From Chamaecrista fasciculata (taxonomy: Eukaryota > Streptophyta > Magnoliopsida > Fabales > Fabaceae): a DNA stretch of 64,000 nt. Under the pieces are notes generated by a model. That model saw only the letters and a program-made list of their open reading frames with translations, was not told the origin of the DNA and made no database searches. A program made the position numbers and the translations under genes. The DNA is taken from the NCBI GenBank assembly GCA_003254925.1, contig QANZ01052941.1, positions 120,534-184,533 on the forward strand. Direction: 5' to 3'. Shown here piece by piece: positions 16,301-29,620 of this stretch (positions are counted from its first letter, which is position 1; every line of letters starts with the position of its first letter).

Positions 16301-17734
16301 ATGAGGGTTCATGCATCAGGAAAGTTACCTTTGAGCCTCCTAGACCATGGCATAAGATAACAATCTCTGAGGTTCCAGATTCATGTAAAACACCAACTAG
16401 TTTATTGCCCTGCTTGTTGGGTATTATGACCTTTTTCTGCTGAAAAGCTGAACAAACAATTTAAGCAATTAATCATATTGAGACTCAAAATGATAGTTAG
16501 ATGTTAATTATTTTAAACATTGCAACAAGAATTACAAAACATAAGTATCACTTTCTGTTGCTGATTATCCATTATGATATTGCCAAATGCTACGTTCGAT
16601 ACTTTCAGCAAGCATAGAATAACAAATTATTCAAATGACAGAATATAGAACCCAGCTTTCAGAAGTCTGTAAGTGAGGGTGGGGGGAACTGATCTCTCCT
16701 AAAACTTATTTTTCTTTTTCCTTGTTTCCTATGGGATGTCCAAGTCCCATGTAGAGCAGTATGAAATGCTCAATTTAGAACTTAAGTAGTTGGTTCTTCC
16801 CCCTCAATAATTAGCTTAGTAGCTAGAAAATTGTGTATAGTGACAGGGAGAGGAGACAATTATAATGTGATCACTAATCAATTTGTCGTGTGATACAAAT
16901 AAGGTCAAAGCCTCCACACTACGACTATATTATTGGTTTAGATCATACCTCGAGTGAGAAAATTTAAGGGCTTATTTAGCAATTAGTGAGATTGAAGGGG
17001 AAGGGAGGGAGGGGAAGGAAAAATTAACCTTTCACATGTACTCCCCTTATTTAGATGTTGGTCGCTCCTCCAAAATATTCTAATTTAGGATATTTGGAAT
17101 TTGTGAATGAGGGAGGAGAATGAGGGGTTAAAAATTAATCTCTCAATTCTCATTATCTTTGCCACTTCCCAAAGAAGGGGAGCATGTCCCAATCATCTCC
17201 CCTTCCCTCCCCTTGTCCTCCTTAATATTCAATCCAAATATAACCTAAGAGTATTTTTGCAGTAAGTACAAAAGTGATCAGGGTAGCTTGAAATATTAAC
17301 ACCTAAACAATTTAAAATGAAATATACAAATATTGCTTGAATTCATAACTACTTATTGTCTATTGATATGGGTAGCATGGAAGGAATGCAAGAATTAGAT
17401 TAAGTTCAGATACCTATTAATTTTTCCCGAAGTAGGTAACATTGGCTTAACCGTTACTGTTTTTCTTGCTAATAATAATAAACTAGTGCTTCAAGGCTAA
17501 CTGAGACCCTTGAGCATAACTGCATAAGTTCTCACAGACTCAGATTCTTGAAGCCCTCAACAATCAACTCTAAGTCGCTAACTAGATATTGCTTACACAG
17601 TCAATTCAACCTCGGCAAATAAATTAAGTAATTAACATACCTAAGCCTAAGTCCCCCCAGCCAATCCTATAGCTTGCAATTGCATATTAGACGCAAAACA
17701 CATACTTACATGGGTCTTGAGCAGCTTGGGCCAT
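13336..17734 (-). CDS. Alpha/beta-hydrolase family protein, tandem copy A
   Basis: Small serine-hydrolase-fold protein of the Arabidopsis At3g47560/At3g47590 type; its substrate is unknown. Exons on the minus strand are 17734-17710, 16447-16329, 16187-16105, 15931-15810, 14491-14327, 13907-13814 and 13531-13336, giving 267 aa with continuous phase and GT-AG junctions. The predicted catalytic triad is visible: the nucleophile Ser in GHSKG, the Asp in HGSADE and the His in EGANHLY. The oxyanion-hole region is LCHGLGGSK. The first exon codes only eight residues (MAQAAQDP). Upstream in frame the sequence resembles the leader of copy C but lacks an ATG, so this protein is probably cytosolic. A MITE lies in intron 4. 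Copy B is a close duplicate. Confidence 0.88.
15181..15607. mobile_element. Mutator-like MITE in intron 4 of hydrolase copy A
   Basis: The left end gggtaaaatatag and the right end gtgtattttaacc are inverted. The flanks taacattaa and tagtattaa match at 7 of 9 positions and are read as an aged 9-bp duplication. The same element lies at the same place in copy B (20131-20556), so it was inserted before the gene was duplicated. Confidence 0.6.
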
Positions 17735-18336
17735 CTTAAGATTTAGGGTTTCTGATTGCTTGAGAAGAAAATGCGACAATTGACTAGTAACAAGACTCCA
17801 TCACGTCCACTAGTTGCTACCATTTTCTGAACTCCGTAGGGCTAATTACAGTCAACGTCACTACACTCGAATATTTTTTTCGAAATTCCAGTGACCGTGA
17901 TAACAAAAGAGTCTATTTAGCTCAAAACTTCATTTTAATCCTCAAACTATGGGGTAAGTTTCACTTTGGTCCTAAAATGATTTTTTATTTCATTTTGATC
18001 CTCAAACTTTCATATTTGTTCTGTTTTGATCCATAAAATATGATTCTGTCTTATTTCAGCTGTTATTTATAATCTAAAGAATTGAGATGGATCATTTCTA
18101 TCTTGACAAAGAGATAATTGAGAAAGTCTAAAAATATTATTAATATCATTCTATAAACTGAGAATTTCCAACTCCCAACCTTATGATAGTTGTTTGCAAT
18201 TTTGCATCACATATAGTAACAGTACTATAGTAATAGGACATTTTTTAACTTACACATTAAGTATATCAACGGCAAATATTATTGGGAAGAGGATAAAAAC
18301 AAAAAGTTACATAAACTGGCCTGGCAGGACAGGTAC

Positions 18337-21300
18337 CTAAGTATCCTTATCTAGATGTAAGGCTTCCTTAATAGACTTCACGACAACAGAGGTTAACTGA
18401 GCTTGATGGTCATCATATAAATGATTAGCTCCTTCTATGATCTGCAACTTGTGATTAGGTAGGATCTTTGCAAACTCAAATGCATCTTCAACAGGGATGA
18501 GATCGTCAGCATTTCCATGGACTGTAAACACCCTGTCATGCATAATGTGATTTAACATTGTATACTCACGTCTTATAGTAAAATCATATAGCTTTATGAG
18601 AACCCTCGGTGTTTAATTTGTTATTACAACATGTGGATGAAGTTCCAGTACTTGAAATCAGGTTTTCCAACATAAAGTGTAAAATATTAAGATTAGGTTA
18701 CCACATTTATTACAATTCTTTGTAGTATTGCAGTATGGAAATAATAGTTTAATGTCAGACAACTTGTTTCCGCCTCACCTGCTTTCTTTGTCAATTTTAA
18801 GGCATTCTTCGTGCATGTTTATATTCAAGCGTTCCTTCAGATTTTCCTCAGTGCAATGATAACTAGAACGTCCTGCAAAGATAGATTCTGTTTAGTGAGA
18901 ACAAAAATTAACAAAGTAAATTCATGAGCATGTGTGTGCAAGAAGAGACAGACATTATTATCTAACATGCTTAATCAATAATGTTTCCATCAACCGTCAA
19001 GATATCTACTAAAAGAATAAATGATGGAAAAACAACATGTAAGATTCTGAGGCACAAAATTCATGTCAAGAAAGAAATAACCCCCAACTAAATTCTATTG
19101 AAAAGAGCGCAGGTTCAGAATGGAGAAGCAAGCAATTCATTGGTTTCTGCAAATTCATTCAACAGTAGGTTCAGAATGGAGAAGTAAGCAATTATATACC
19201 AACATTTTATAATTTCTTAAAGCATCTATTACAATATGGTTCCAAACTAGTTCAGACATTCGATCACATGCCTGATTGACAAATTACCTGGAATTTTCTT
19301 CAGAATGGATCCTTCCTTCTTTATTCTTTCCAAAAAATCCTTACCAAATTCTTCTTCAAGGCCCATCTTCAGATCATGGCGACCAGAAAGGTTGAAAACT
19401 GTTTTAACGTCATCATATTTTGAAGCATAAAGAAGCACCACATTAGCTCCTGCATCAAAATACAGCAGCAATTCATTATAGTTCCAATATTCCTCCGACC
19501 TTGCTAAATAACTAGGCAGAAAAAAGAAATTTGTGAATGCTTGCTAGTCAGTAGATACATTAAAATTACCTAGTTCTCAATTGTACAAGTATGAATGACA
19601 ACCGGTTAAAAAAAACAACACAGAAATAACTAGCCCATGTTTTGCTTGAGCATGTGTGAGACCATGTAAGTCAATGTAAACCCATTTTTTTTATTACACC
19701 AGAGGAGGCCAGAGACAATTCACACAGTTCAATCTTCCATTTCACTATCAGTATGACAGTATCTTGCTTTCTTATTTTTTATTTGTCTAAATTTCACCTG
19801 AAGCATTGAAATTATGGAAGCTCTTTGATTTCTATTTCACATGCTCGACTTCTTGGCTCCTTATTTGATGATGCAATCTGACTAAAAAATATCTTTTGCT
19901 TATGTTGTTAAGTCTTAAATAAAAAATTAAGCAACTTCAATATTTTTCACTTCGAGTACAAGTGCATGGAGATCAATGCATAAAAAGTAAATTCACATCA
20001 GAAGCCCTATAATTAACCCGTTTTCACAATATGACAGACCAAGTAAAAAGGAATACATATACCTTAGGATTTCTGCATAGTGGATCTTAGTATATTGAGC
20101 TAAAGCTTTATATTAGTATATTAATATCAAGCCTAAAATATAGTTTAATTACCTATGGTATGACCTGAAATCACTCGGATAACTAAGGGCCTATGGTTTA
20201 CAAATTTTGCAATTAAGTGCCTTGTGGTTTAAACTATTTGCATTTTAGCATCCAACTGTTACTTTTTGTCTAGAGTATTAGAGTTTCAGTGGAGCCCATT
20301 GGAATTTCTCAATTACTATGAAATCTCTAACTTCATACACAATGTAGAGCAAACACCCCTCATGATCAATTCAAATATTTAATTTTGTAAAAAGACTGAG
20401 GAATTTAATAATTTTAACAGATTCTGTATAAAACATAATGGCAGGATATCAACGTGAAAACAATGTCACCCACAAGTCACTCAAATGCAAACTTTTAAAC
20501 TATATTGTATCAGAGTGATTTTGGGCCAAAATAGGGCATTAAAATGTATTTTAACCTAGTATTAATTAAGCTCATGCTTGAGGTCCAACAAGCTAAGTGA
20601 TTCTCTTAGTAATTTATTAAAAGTTGACTATAAAAATTCTCATTACCAGATAGGAGCTAGAATAGAAGTGAATCAATAATTAAATTCTATCTTAAAAATG
20701 TCTTTTTTCACCTTTTATTGTTTGTTAAACTACAAAGGATTTACAGGGGAAAACATAGCAAACCTTTACTATGCCCAATAATTGCACTAACTATACGCTT
20801 TGCTTCATGGAAGTGTTGAATAACAGCATGTAAATCATCAACCTCCCTCCAAAAGAAACCATACGCAAATGAACCTTCGCTTTCCCTAGAAAGAAACAAC
20901 TCAATCAAAATAAAATAGTGTGGAAGAAGACTAATATTTAAGATCGCATATTGATAAGAAAGCTCATGTGTTCATCATAATAAAAGAATTTTCACGCATA
21001 ATATTTTTAGAATTCACACTTTCATTCTGTGAGACTAGAAACTTACCCATTTCCAGTGAAGTCAAAGCGGAAACTACTTATCCCCGAATGTTGTAGTGCA
21101 GAAGCAAGGTTTACTATGATATCAACGTCCTAGAGATGAGAAAGCTTAATTAGTCTATTAATACTAAAACAGTGCATACATGTGTATCACTTCAGGTGTC
21201 ATATTCGATTTCAATGAGAACAAATCTCAACAAGAATAATAAAAAAGGGTTCATGCATCATGCATCATGCATCAGTAAAGTTACCTTTGTGCCTCCTTGA

Positions 21301-21651
21301 CCATGGCATACGATGACAATGTCTGAGGTTCCAGATTCATGTAAAACACCAACTAGCTTATTGCCCTGCTTGTTCGGTATTATGACTTTTTTCTGCTGAA
21401 AAGCTGAACAAACAATTTAAGCAATCAATCATATTGAGACTTTAAAATTATAGTTAGATGTTCATTATTTTAAACAATTGCAACAAGAATTACAAAACAT
21501 AAGTATCGCTTTTCGCTGCTGATTATCCATTATGTTATAGCCAAATGCTAGGTTTGATATTTTCAACAAGCCTAAATTAACAAAAGTTATTGGAATGACA
21601 GAATATAGAACCCAGCTTTCAGAAGTCTGTAAATGACATCTTTAAGAGAAA

Positions 21652-21693
<42 letters not shown>

Positions 21694-22890
21694 GGGGAGG
21701 GGGGGACTGATTTCTCCTAGAAACTTGTTTTTCTTTTTCCATGTTTCCTTCTATCATTTTTTTTTTTATTTTTTTTTTCTTTTGGCTATAGGAAATAGAG
21801 AAGGGAATTTGGGAAGTATGGGATGTCCAAGTCCCATGTAGAGCAGTAAGAAATGCTCAATGTTAGTACTTAAGTAGTTGGTTCTTCCCCCTCAATAATT
21901 AGCTTAGTAGCTAGAAAATTTTGTATAGTGACAGGGAGTGAAGGAGACAATTATAAGTGATCATTAATCAATTTGTTGTGTGATACAAATAAGCGCAAAG
22001 CCTCCACACTGCCACCATATGCTTGGTTTAGATCATACCTCGAGTGAGAAAATTTAAGGGCTTGTTTAGCAATTAGGAGTGGAAGGGAAGAGGTGAGATT
22101 GAAGAGGAAGGAAAAATTAACCTTTCACATGTCCTCCCCTTGTTTGGATGTTGGTGGCTTCTTCAAAATATTTTAATTTAGGGTATTAGGAATTTGTGAA
22201 AGAGAGAAAAGAATGAATTAATCTCTCTTCCCCTCCAAGGAGAAGATGAGCTCGCTTTTTTAATCTAAAAAGTACTTTTTTTAGTTAAAAAAAAATTATA
22301 AACATAAAATCTTATTTGGATAAATTTTTAAGAAAAAGGAGAAATTACAAAAAAAAAAAGTTAAAATATAACTTTTTTAAGAAGTTCAATTTTGTAGCTT
22401 CTACTTAAAGCATTTGCAAAAGCTATTCTTTTGGTTCATTTTATTAATTAAAAGTACTTTTGTCATTTTATATTCAAACAACTTTGATAATTAAAAATAC
22501 TAGTGCTTCACTCAAAAGAACTTTTAAAAAAAGTTTGATGAATAAAGTTCTTTTTTCACAAGCTTATCCAAACGGGCTCGATGTCCAAATTATCTTCTCC
22601 TTAATACCTNAAAAAAAAAGCCTATGCAAAATCCAAATATAACCAAGAGTCTTTTTTCAGCAAGTAGAAAAGTGATCAGGGTAGCTTCAAATATTAACAC
22701 CTATTTAAAATAAAATACACATATTGTTTGAATTGATAACTATTTATTGATATGGGTAGCTTGGAAGGAATGCAAGAATTAAAATGTCAACGGATTCTTC
22801 AAAAAGAATCATTTCTAAGCCCATAGCTTGCAATTGCACATCAGACGCAAAAAGCACATACTTACATGGGTCTTGCGCTGCTTGGGCCAT
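18337..22890 (-). CDS. Alpha/beta-hydrolase family protein, tandem copy B
   Basis: A duplicate of copy A; the two stop codons are almost exactly 5.0 kb apart. Exons are 22890-22866 (22893 if the first of two adjacent ATGs is used), 21403-21285, 21129-21047, 20885-20764, 19449-19288, 18872-18779 and 18532-18337. This gives 266 aa with intact splice sites and phase. The triad is kept: Ser in GHSKG, Asp in GNADDL, His in EGANHLY. It differs from copy A at scattered residues and is one codon shorter at the end of exon 5. Introns are also alignable by eye with those of copy A, so duplication was recent. Like copy A it starts at MAQAAQDP and lacks the leader of copy C. The substrate is unknown. Confidence 0.88.
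20131..20556. mobile_element. Mutator-like MITE in intron 4 of hydrolase copy B
   Basis: This is the duplicated counterpart of the element at 15181-15607, at the same intron position and alignable throughout. It begins gcctaaaatatag and ends gtattttaacc. Confidence 0.6.
21655..21690. repeat. GA dinucleotide microsatellite
   Basis: An uninterrupted GA run in intron 1 of hydrolase copy B. The equivalent intron in copy A lacks it. Confidence 0.9.
22255..22573. mobile_element. Probable MITE insertion specific to copy B intron 1
   Basis: The flanks gagctcg (22248-22254) and gggctcg (22574-22580) look like an imperfect target duplication. Copy A has only the uninterrupted flank (ggggagcatgtcccaatc, about 17177). 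The interior is rich in aaaaagtactttt-type sequence and contains ttatttggataa. I infer a non-autonomous element, perhaps hAT-like, inserted after the gene duplication. The boundaries are approximate. Confidence 0.45.
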
Positions 22891-22893
22891 CAT

Positions 22894-24073
22894 AAAATTT
22901 ATGGCTTCTGATTGCCTGAGAAGAAAATGCCAACAACGGGTTAGACGAAAGATTAAACAACTATGGTAATTGGTAAAGAAGGCGTTCTTGAAACTGATGA
23001 ATTTGAAAGCTCTGAATAAAAGTTATGGCAGTACTAGTCATACCGATTGCTGCAATCGTCTTCCCATGCATGCTGTAGAGTTTAAAGAGTGTCTTATCCT
23101 TTGATTTCCCACCATTTTTCTGAACACTGTATTGCAGTCAACGACTCTGCACTTGGATTATTTTTCTTTGAAAGTCTAGTGACAATGATGGATGTTAAAT
23201 AAGATTATCACAAATCACTAAGAAATATTTTCAAATTGTAAACCAGACTGGATGGATGTAAGAATATATAATATAAAATATGCAAAAAATGCACAGATTA
23301 ACGCGTGTGTAATATTTTTCATAGTTTTAGTTAACCCTACAAAGAATAGAGAGAAATGACAATTTGTACAACTATTAATTTAAATCTTTCAAGGTAGTAG
23401 TAGCTACACGACGCCAAAGGTGGTTGGATTTGGATGGTTTTGAAATATTAGCTATATCTAACCCTGTTTCACTTTGAAATATTAATCCATTTCAGGATTG
23501 TATATAAGTTCATCAAGAGATTCCGGTATGGTAAAAGGGTTGGTAAGCTGAAGTTATCAGTATAGATGTATTGTGACGGAATTTCATGTATATCTGAAAC
23601 GCAACTCAATTTTAACCAGACTGGAATGAACCAAGTTTACTAGACCAAACAGATAACTTTAACAAAGCTAAAACTGATACATGTCACTAGCGTCATTATT
23701 CTCTGCTATTCAACAAAGTTAATCAAGATTCTGACTTTTAATAGACACATAATAGAAGAGCTCCAATTTTGTCCCCAAAACAGAAAAGGAACTGGTTCAG
23801 TACGATTAGTAGATAGGGAGTTTGACATCAAAAGCACATTCAATAATCAATATCAAAGCGCCATAAGCCACAATCATTACAATGAGAGTAAGTTTGGGAT
23901 AAGATTTAGGTCAAGTTTTTTTATTTATTTGTTCTAAAGTTCTTCAATAAAAGTAAGTCAACTGTGCTATAACTTTTATTGAAGAACCTAATTACAAATA
24001 CCCAAATATTGTGCAGATCGATGTCATACAAGTGAGAAATTCATGTCTGAGGATTACTGGTAATAACTAGCTG
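22894..24073. other. Spacer between hydrolase copies B and C
   Basis: No gene was found. At about 23339-23440 it contains the acgacgccaaaggtggttgg block that also lies downstream of copy A. It therefore looks like conserved 3' flank of the older hydrolase duplication. Confidence 0.55.
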
Positions 24074-27000
24074 CTAGCTGGTTAGAGACTTGTCCTGGTG
24101 AAAGTTTTCCTTAATAAAGTTCACTGTGACTGAGGCTAGCTCATCTTGATGATTGGTGTATGAATGATCAGCTCCTTCTATGATATGTAACTTATGGTTT
24201 GGTATAATCTTGGCAAACTCAGACGCATCTTCAACTGATATAATTTGATCAGCAGAACCATGAACTGTAAACACCCTGTGACATATCAAGTGATTGGGCA
24301 TTAGCACATGTGTACATACTGGAAATTTCATAAATTTTGACAACACTTATTGTCTTCTTCATACCATTCATTACCACCTTTATCCTATGGCATATGACAC
24401 GACCCCAGATCACTATGATATGCAGGTATACACGTTAATCAACAAGTGTTTCTAAATTAGGGAATGCTTGAGATATTTTACACTAAAATATAAACAGTAG
24501 TTATGTAAACATGCGAGTCTTATTTTAATTTTTATTTTTGTTTCCATTTTTTGTTCATAAGACTGAAGGCAGTTACTAAAATCAAAATTCACATAATGAT
24601 CAACAGATATTTTTATATTCAAGAAAACTAAGGCAAAGTTCTCGGGACCAAAAAAAGTGGCAATTTTTGGCTATAAAAGAAAACTATGAATCTATCTTTT
24701 TTAATTAATATGTTTATTTATTAAAAAGAAGAAGAAGAAGAAGAAACGAAACACATGATGGAAACCCTCCCTTCTATAGCTTCTGGTTTTTGCATTTTAA
24801 CAGTGACATGATCAATGAAAACACCGCAACTTCAACACAGACATGACTAGTGAAAAAAAAAATGCAATAAGAGGCAGAACGGTGATATGAGAAATAGGAA
24901 GTGATCAGAATTTCTTTTGACGCTAACCTGCATTCTTTGTCAATCTTAAGGCATGCTTCATGCATATTTGTATTTAAGCGGTCCATCAAACTTTCCTCGG
25001 TCACTCGGTATTCAACCCTTCCTACAAAAGTTCATGTTCCCAACAGTCATATAACAATGAAACTAGCGCATGCAAACATGAGTATGATTGTGTAGGAGGG
25101 CGAAGGAGAGAAGTAGACAGGCGGAGATTATCATGTCATATGCCTGATTAACGGGGACGGCCATCACAACTTTTGATATCTATCTAAAATCAATTTTCAC
25201 TCACTGTACATAAAACAATCCTTATTACTTAGTACTTTGATTTTTTTTCTCTACCTTTTCTCCATTATGTTTTTATTTTCTTTTGTTGTTTAACATGTAC
25301 AACAATTAACGCAGGCAGAGTAAGACTGAGGCAGCCACAGTTCTGAAATGAGGATAAAACCATCACAATGAGTAAAGAAATTCAGAAGAACCCTTGTGTA
25401 AACAAACATTTAGGTTCAATATAGAGAAACAAGTAACGTGAACTTGTTGAGCCTTCTTCATTAATTGAGTCATACAAACGCATACCAAACTAAATGAGAG
25501 ACTACCTGACTTCGTAACGTCAATGAACCCGTCCTTCTTGATTCTTTCCATAAAGTCTTTTCCAAGGCGTTCTTCAATGCCAGACTTCAGATCATAACGA
25601 CCCGAAAGGTTGACAACTACGTCAATGTCATGATATTTTGAAGCATAAAGAAGCACCACACCACCTCCTGCATCAAGATACAGAAACAATTAATAATAGT
25701 TTCACTTTGTCGAGAATAAAATTAGGAGATGAAACCTAATAGCCAACCGAAGATCTTATCACCAGTGTTACCTATTCCCATTAAAAACTTAAGAAATTTA
25801 GCAGATTTACATCATGACTCTGCCTGTAAAATACAAGTTCTCAATGCAATGTTAAAATGCAATATCACCAATCTTTGCAAAGTGGAGAAATTATATCTTA
25901 AAGTTTTCGTTTTTTCAATAGATAGTATTCATGTTTTGAGTCAGTGAGACGTATAAGAAGCACCTCAGTTATTTCGCCCCTTCCTGAGGATATAGTTGCA
26001 TACTAGACTTTAAAAAGCACAAATATTGATGCAGTCAATTAGATTGCCACTATAATTGCGCAAATTTTATTATTATCAAGGTTTTTCAACTTATTTTACT
26101 AGTACCTTAAAGTCAAACAATGCTGATGACAAATTACTTTCAGAGAAAAGTTCCTGTCCTATCATATCATCACTCAGATTCTATCTATGCATATTTTTAT
26201 CCTTCTTTCCCTCTTCTTATTAGTAGAAAACAAATCCAACACACCTTTACTGTGCCCTACAATTGCTCTAACAACACGGTTTGCTTCAGAGAAGTGTTGA
26301 GCAACGGCACGTAAATCTTCAACCTCCCTCCAATAGTGTCCATACTGAAATGAACCTTCACTTTCCCTAGAAGGATATTCAACCAATACGTCAAAATAAA
26401 ACAAGAAGTAAAGCAAAAATAATTATCACAATCCAAAATCAGAAATTTTGGGCTATAAGACAAAGTACAAATTGGGGGAACTACACTTTACACCCAATTT
26501 ATAGTCCTGAAAATGTAAGTAAAGAAGGATCAAGAGAATATATGACCAACAGATATCGAATTATGATTTAATGTTGCAGTTTATGATTAAAACTTAAAAG
26601 ACTTCACATTTTCAAGTAGCTCCCAATATTAAAGATTTAAGTTATTGATCAGTAGCGTACCATTTCAATGCATTTTTGTTTATTATACCCAGTGGATTTG
26701 GCATAGTCATTTGGGAAGAATTTCCATATTAAAAATTCTAATATAGTCAAGGCATCCATTTCTTTTTACCCCCCAATAATTTACATTGTGGTTATAATTA
26801 TACTTACTCAGCAATTCCACCAAACACCTCAATATAAACTTCTAAACACTTTCATTTTAGAATAATCACCAGAACCAACTGTCAGTGCAGAAGGAAAACT
26901 TAGGTAACAGAAAGAGAAACCATCTTTCGCCTTCCCATATTATTATGTTCTTCTTTTTCTTTGTTTAAATTAACAAACTTTCAGAGTAGAATGTAAAGAC

Positions 27001-28188
27001 ACTGTCCACTTTCATATTTTAAAGGCAAAGATTTGCATAAATAATAACTTCAAAATTTATGGCTTTGATTTGTAATACCATAAACTTACCCATTTCCAGA
27101 AAAATCAAAGCGAAAAGAACTGATTCCTGCTTTTTCCAATGCAGCAGCAATGTTGATGATCAGATCAGTTTCCTGAATATGGGAAAACCGGAAAACTATA
27201 ATCAATGAGATTGACTCATGGAAGCTGTATAAAAGGTATCAGGTGTCACAGCCAATTTTATGGCAAAAAAAACTTCATAGAATTATAGGAATGATATAAA
27301 AGGCTTCATATATCAAGCAAACTAACTTTCTTCGATCGAAATCCATGGCACAAGATCACAATGTCCCTAGTTTCAGTTTCGTGTAATATGCCCACTAGTT
27401 TTTCACCGTGCTTGTTTGGTATGACAACCTTCTGCTGCTGAACAGCTGAAAAAGTAATTGACAGCTAAATTTCAATTTCCATGAAATTTATTGAAACATC
27501 CATATGCAGATATGCTACTTTCACACTGCTGGTGCTACATAAATGACGTTTTATATTCTAAAGAAAAAACTACTATGATGTTAAACATCACATGCTACGA
27601 TTTATATGTAAGCAGAATTTCAAAAGTATCATGACCTTGACATTATCTCGTTAAGCAAAATCGTCAATATGAACAGGATAGCAAGAAACGCAAACATAAA
27701 CCAGTTGAAGTTGATTTCCTCTTGAATCAGGTACTATGCAGATGAATATATATATATATATATATATATATAACCTACACCTAGTAGAAACAAAATCCCA
27801 CCCAAGAACAATCTAATTCTATTTGATTTTTGCTCCATAACATGATTTTCTCCTGTGAATATCAATATTCGCTGACAGAAAAAAGAAAAACAAAAAAACA
27901 GACACAGAAACAGAGAAACCGTTTCCGGAACTAAAGCTCGTGAATTAGCGAGCATTTGGTAATGGGATCATCAATGTCGAAGGTGCTTATCAAATACTCA
28001 CATGGGTTTTGTGGAGCCTGAGACATCTTCAAGCTGAAAGTGGGTTTTCTGAGATTATGAAGGCGTGGGATAGAAATGCGAGCCTGCTGGGAAAATTTTA
28101 GAAAAGGTAGTGACTGAGAAAAGGATGAGTTAGGAAGAAGTGAGTGAAAATTGAGCAAAAGTGTATCCATTGAGAGAGCGGGAATCAT
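24074..28188 (-). CDS. Alpha/beta-hydrolase family protein, copy C with N-terminal extension
   Basis: Exons are 28188-28002, 27445-27327, 27172-27090, 26366-26245, 25667-25506, 25021-24928 and 24275-24074, giving 322 aa (316 if the Met at 28170 is used). The intron positions match copies A and B exactly. The triad is present: Ser in GHSKG, Asp in GSADQI, His in EGADHSY, with CHGFRSKK at the oxyanion region. Unlike its neighbours it has about 55 extra N-terminal residues rich in Ser, Leu, Arg and Lys and poor in acidic residues, resembling a plastid or mitochondrial transit peptide. The internal Met of FSLKMSQAPQNP lines up with the start of copies A and B. It is the most diverged of the three. 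The substrate is unknown. Confidence 0.88.
27745..27772. repeat. TA dinucleotide microsatellite
   Basis: A simple TA run in intron 1 of hydrolase copy C. Confidence 0.9.
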
Positions 28189-28555
28189 AAGTTACCTCTA
28201 GGCTTCAATCCACCCGTTTAATTAGTCTCGTGATCTTGTCTTCTACAAAATTGTTGTCTTCGGATTTTGGATCTCTCTCCACTGATTCGTATTTCGGCTT
28301 CTTGTAATTTGTTGGTTGTGCTATTTTTTTAATTATCATTTATTTTTGCTAATTACTAATTACTATTAGATAATTGATACGAAAACTCGAGTAGGTCAAC
28401 TTGCCAATTCAACCTATTTCTATTTGAGAGTTGTGTTGGTTTAGATTAAATAATTTAAAATTAGCAACCTAACTTTGATTACAAGTTGATTCATTTAACA
28501 ATGAATAGTATGCATTTTCTTCCCAGTGAACCTTTTGAAAGTAAGGGAAAACATC
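28189..28555. other. Upstream region of hydrolase copy C
   Basis: A short AT-rich stretch that should include the promoter and 5' untranslated region of copy C. No distinct motif stands out. Confidence 0.4.
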
Positions 28556-28740
28556 GGGTCTGTTGGTATGTATTTAGGTACGAAAAGTAAAGTGTTGTAC
28601 GATGGAAAAATTATGAGGGAAAGGAAAATAGTTGAGGAAATGTAAAGTAAATAAAGATTTGAAGTGTTTGGTATAGAATATGAGAGGGAAAGTAAAATAG
28701 ATATAAAAAGAAAATAACAAAAATGCCCCTCCCACAATCA

Positions 28741-28855
28741 CCACAAGGTCGCTGCCACCGTCCACCACCGTCGTCGCCACCGTCTGTCACCGTGCATGGC
28801 CACCGTCGCTGCCGTCCACGGCCACCGTCCACCGCCGTCCGCCACCGTCTCGGTT
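28741..28855. repeat. GC-rich imperfect CCACCGTC tandem repeat
   Basis: Degenerate units of about 8-9 bp (ccaccgtc, gccaccgtc, gccgtccac) repeat through this block. They lie inside the outer MITE and create spurious open frames. I see no protein similarity. Confidence 0.75.
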
Positions 28856-29024
28856 TCATCAAAGAGGAAGAAGATGGGATGGGAGTGAGAGGGGCAAATT
28901 AGGAATTCTACCATAATTCCCTAGGTAAACTTGGATTACATAAAAAATGTGAAGTAAAGAAAAATGACCTATGTAATGTAAATGCCTTTACATTGTAATC
29001 CACTTTACGTAGCCCAAGTTGCCA

Positions 29025-29620
29025 TACTAGGGTATCTGATGATTTTGTCACTATCTGTATCCGTATCCGTTCATCCTATCCAATATCCGTACCCTATCCG
29101 TATCCGATAAATTAATATCCGTATCCGCACCCTATCCGATATCCGGTATCCGACGAATATCCGATAAAAATATAGATATAAGATAGGATATCCTATTTTA
29201 TAAATCGGATATAACAGGTACCCGATATTCATTATCCACCAACTAATATAAATAAATGAAATTTGTTATTTATTTATGTTTTAAATTTATTTTTTAATAT
29301 AAAAAATTAAATATAATATAACTAAAAAATAATTATATAAAAATATATAATAAATATAATTAACTAAATTTAAATAATTATATATAAAATATTAAATTGA
29401 ATGTAAAGTATAAAAATTAAATACGTAATAAGGTATCCGATATCGGATACCCTAATTATTCGTTCATTTCGGACGGATATAGGGTATCCGAAGGCAATAT
29501 CCGTATCCGCCCAATATCCAAAAAATATTTAATTTTTACTATCCGTATCATATCCGATATCCGATGGATATCGGATAATTTTTTTGGACGAATACGGACA
29601 GATACCCTAACTATCCTAAG
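29025..29620. mobile_element. Nested element with TATCCG repeats and 9-bp TSD
   Basis: A perfect 9-bp duplication AAGTTGCCA (29016-29024 and 29621-29629) flanks it. Removing the insert and one copy restores continuous sequence of the outer element. Near each end is tagggtatctg in inverted orientation, followed inwards by many tatccg/cggata units. It is non-coding. The superfamily is uncertain; the 9-bp duplication would fit a Mutator-like element. Confidence 0.7.

Noticed and set aside
28574-28862. Overlapping frames rich in Gly, Arg and Asp
   Set aside because: They come from the GC-rich ccaccgtc repeat inside a MITE and show no family similarity.
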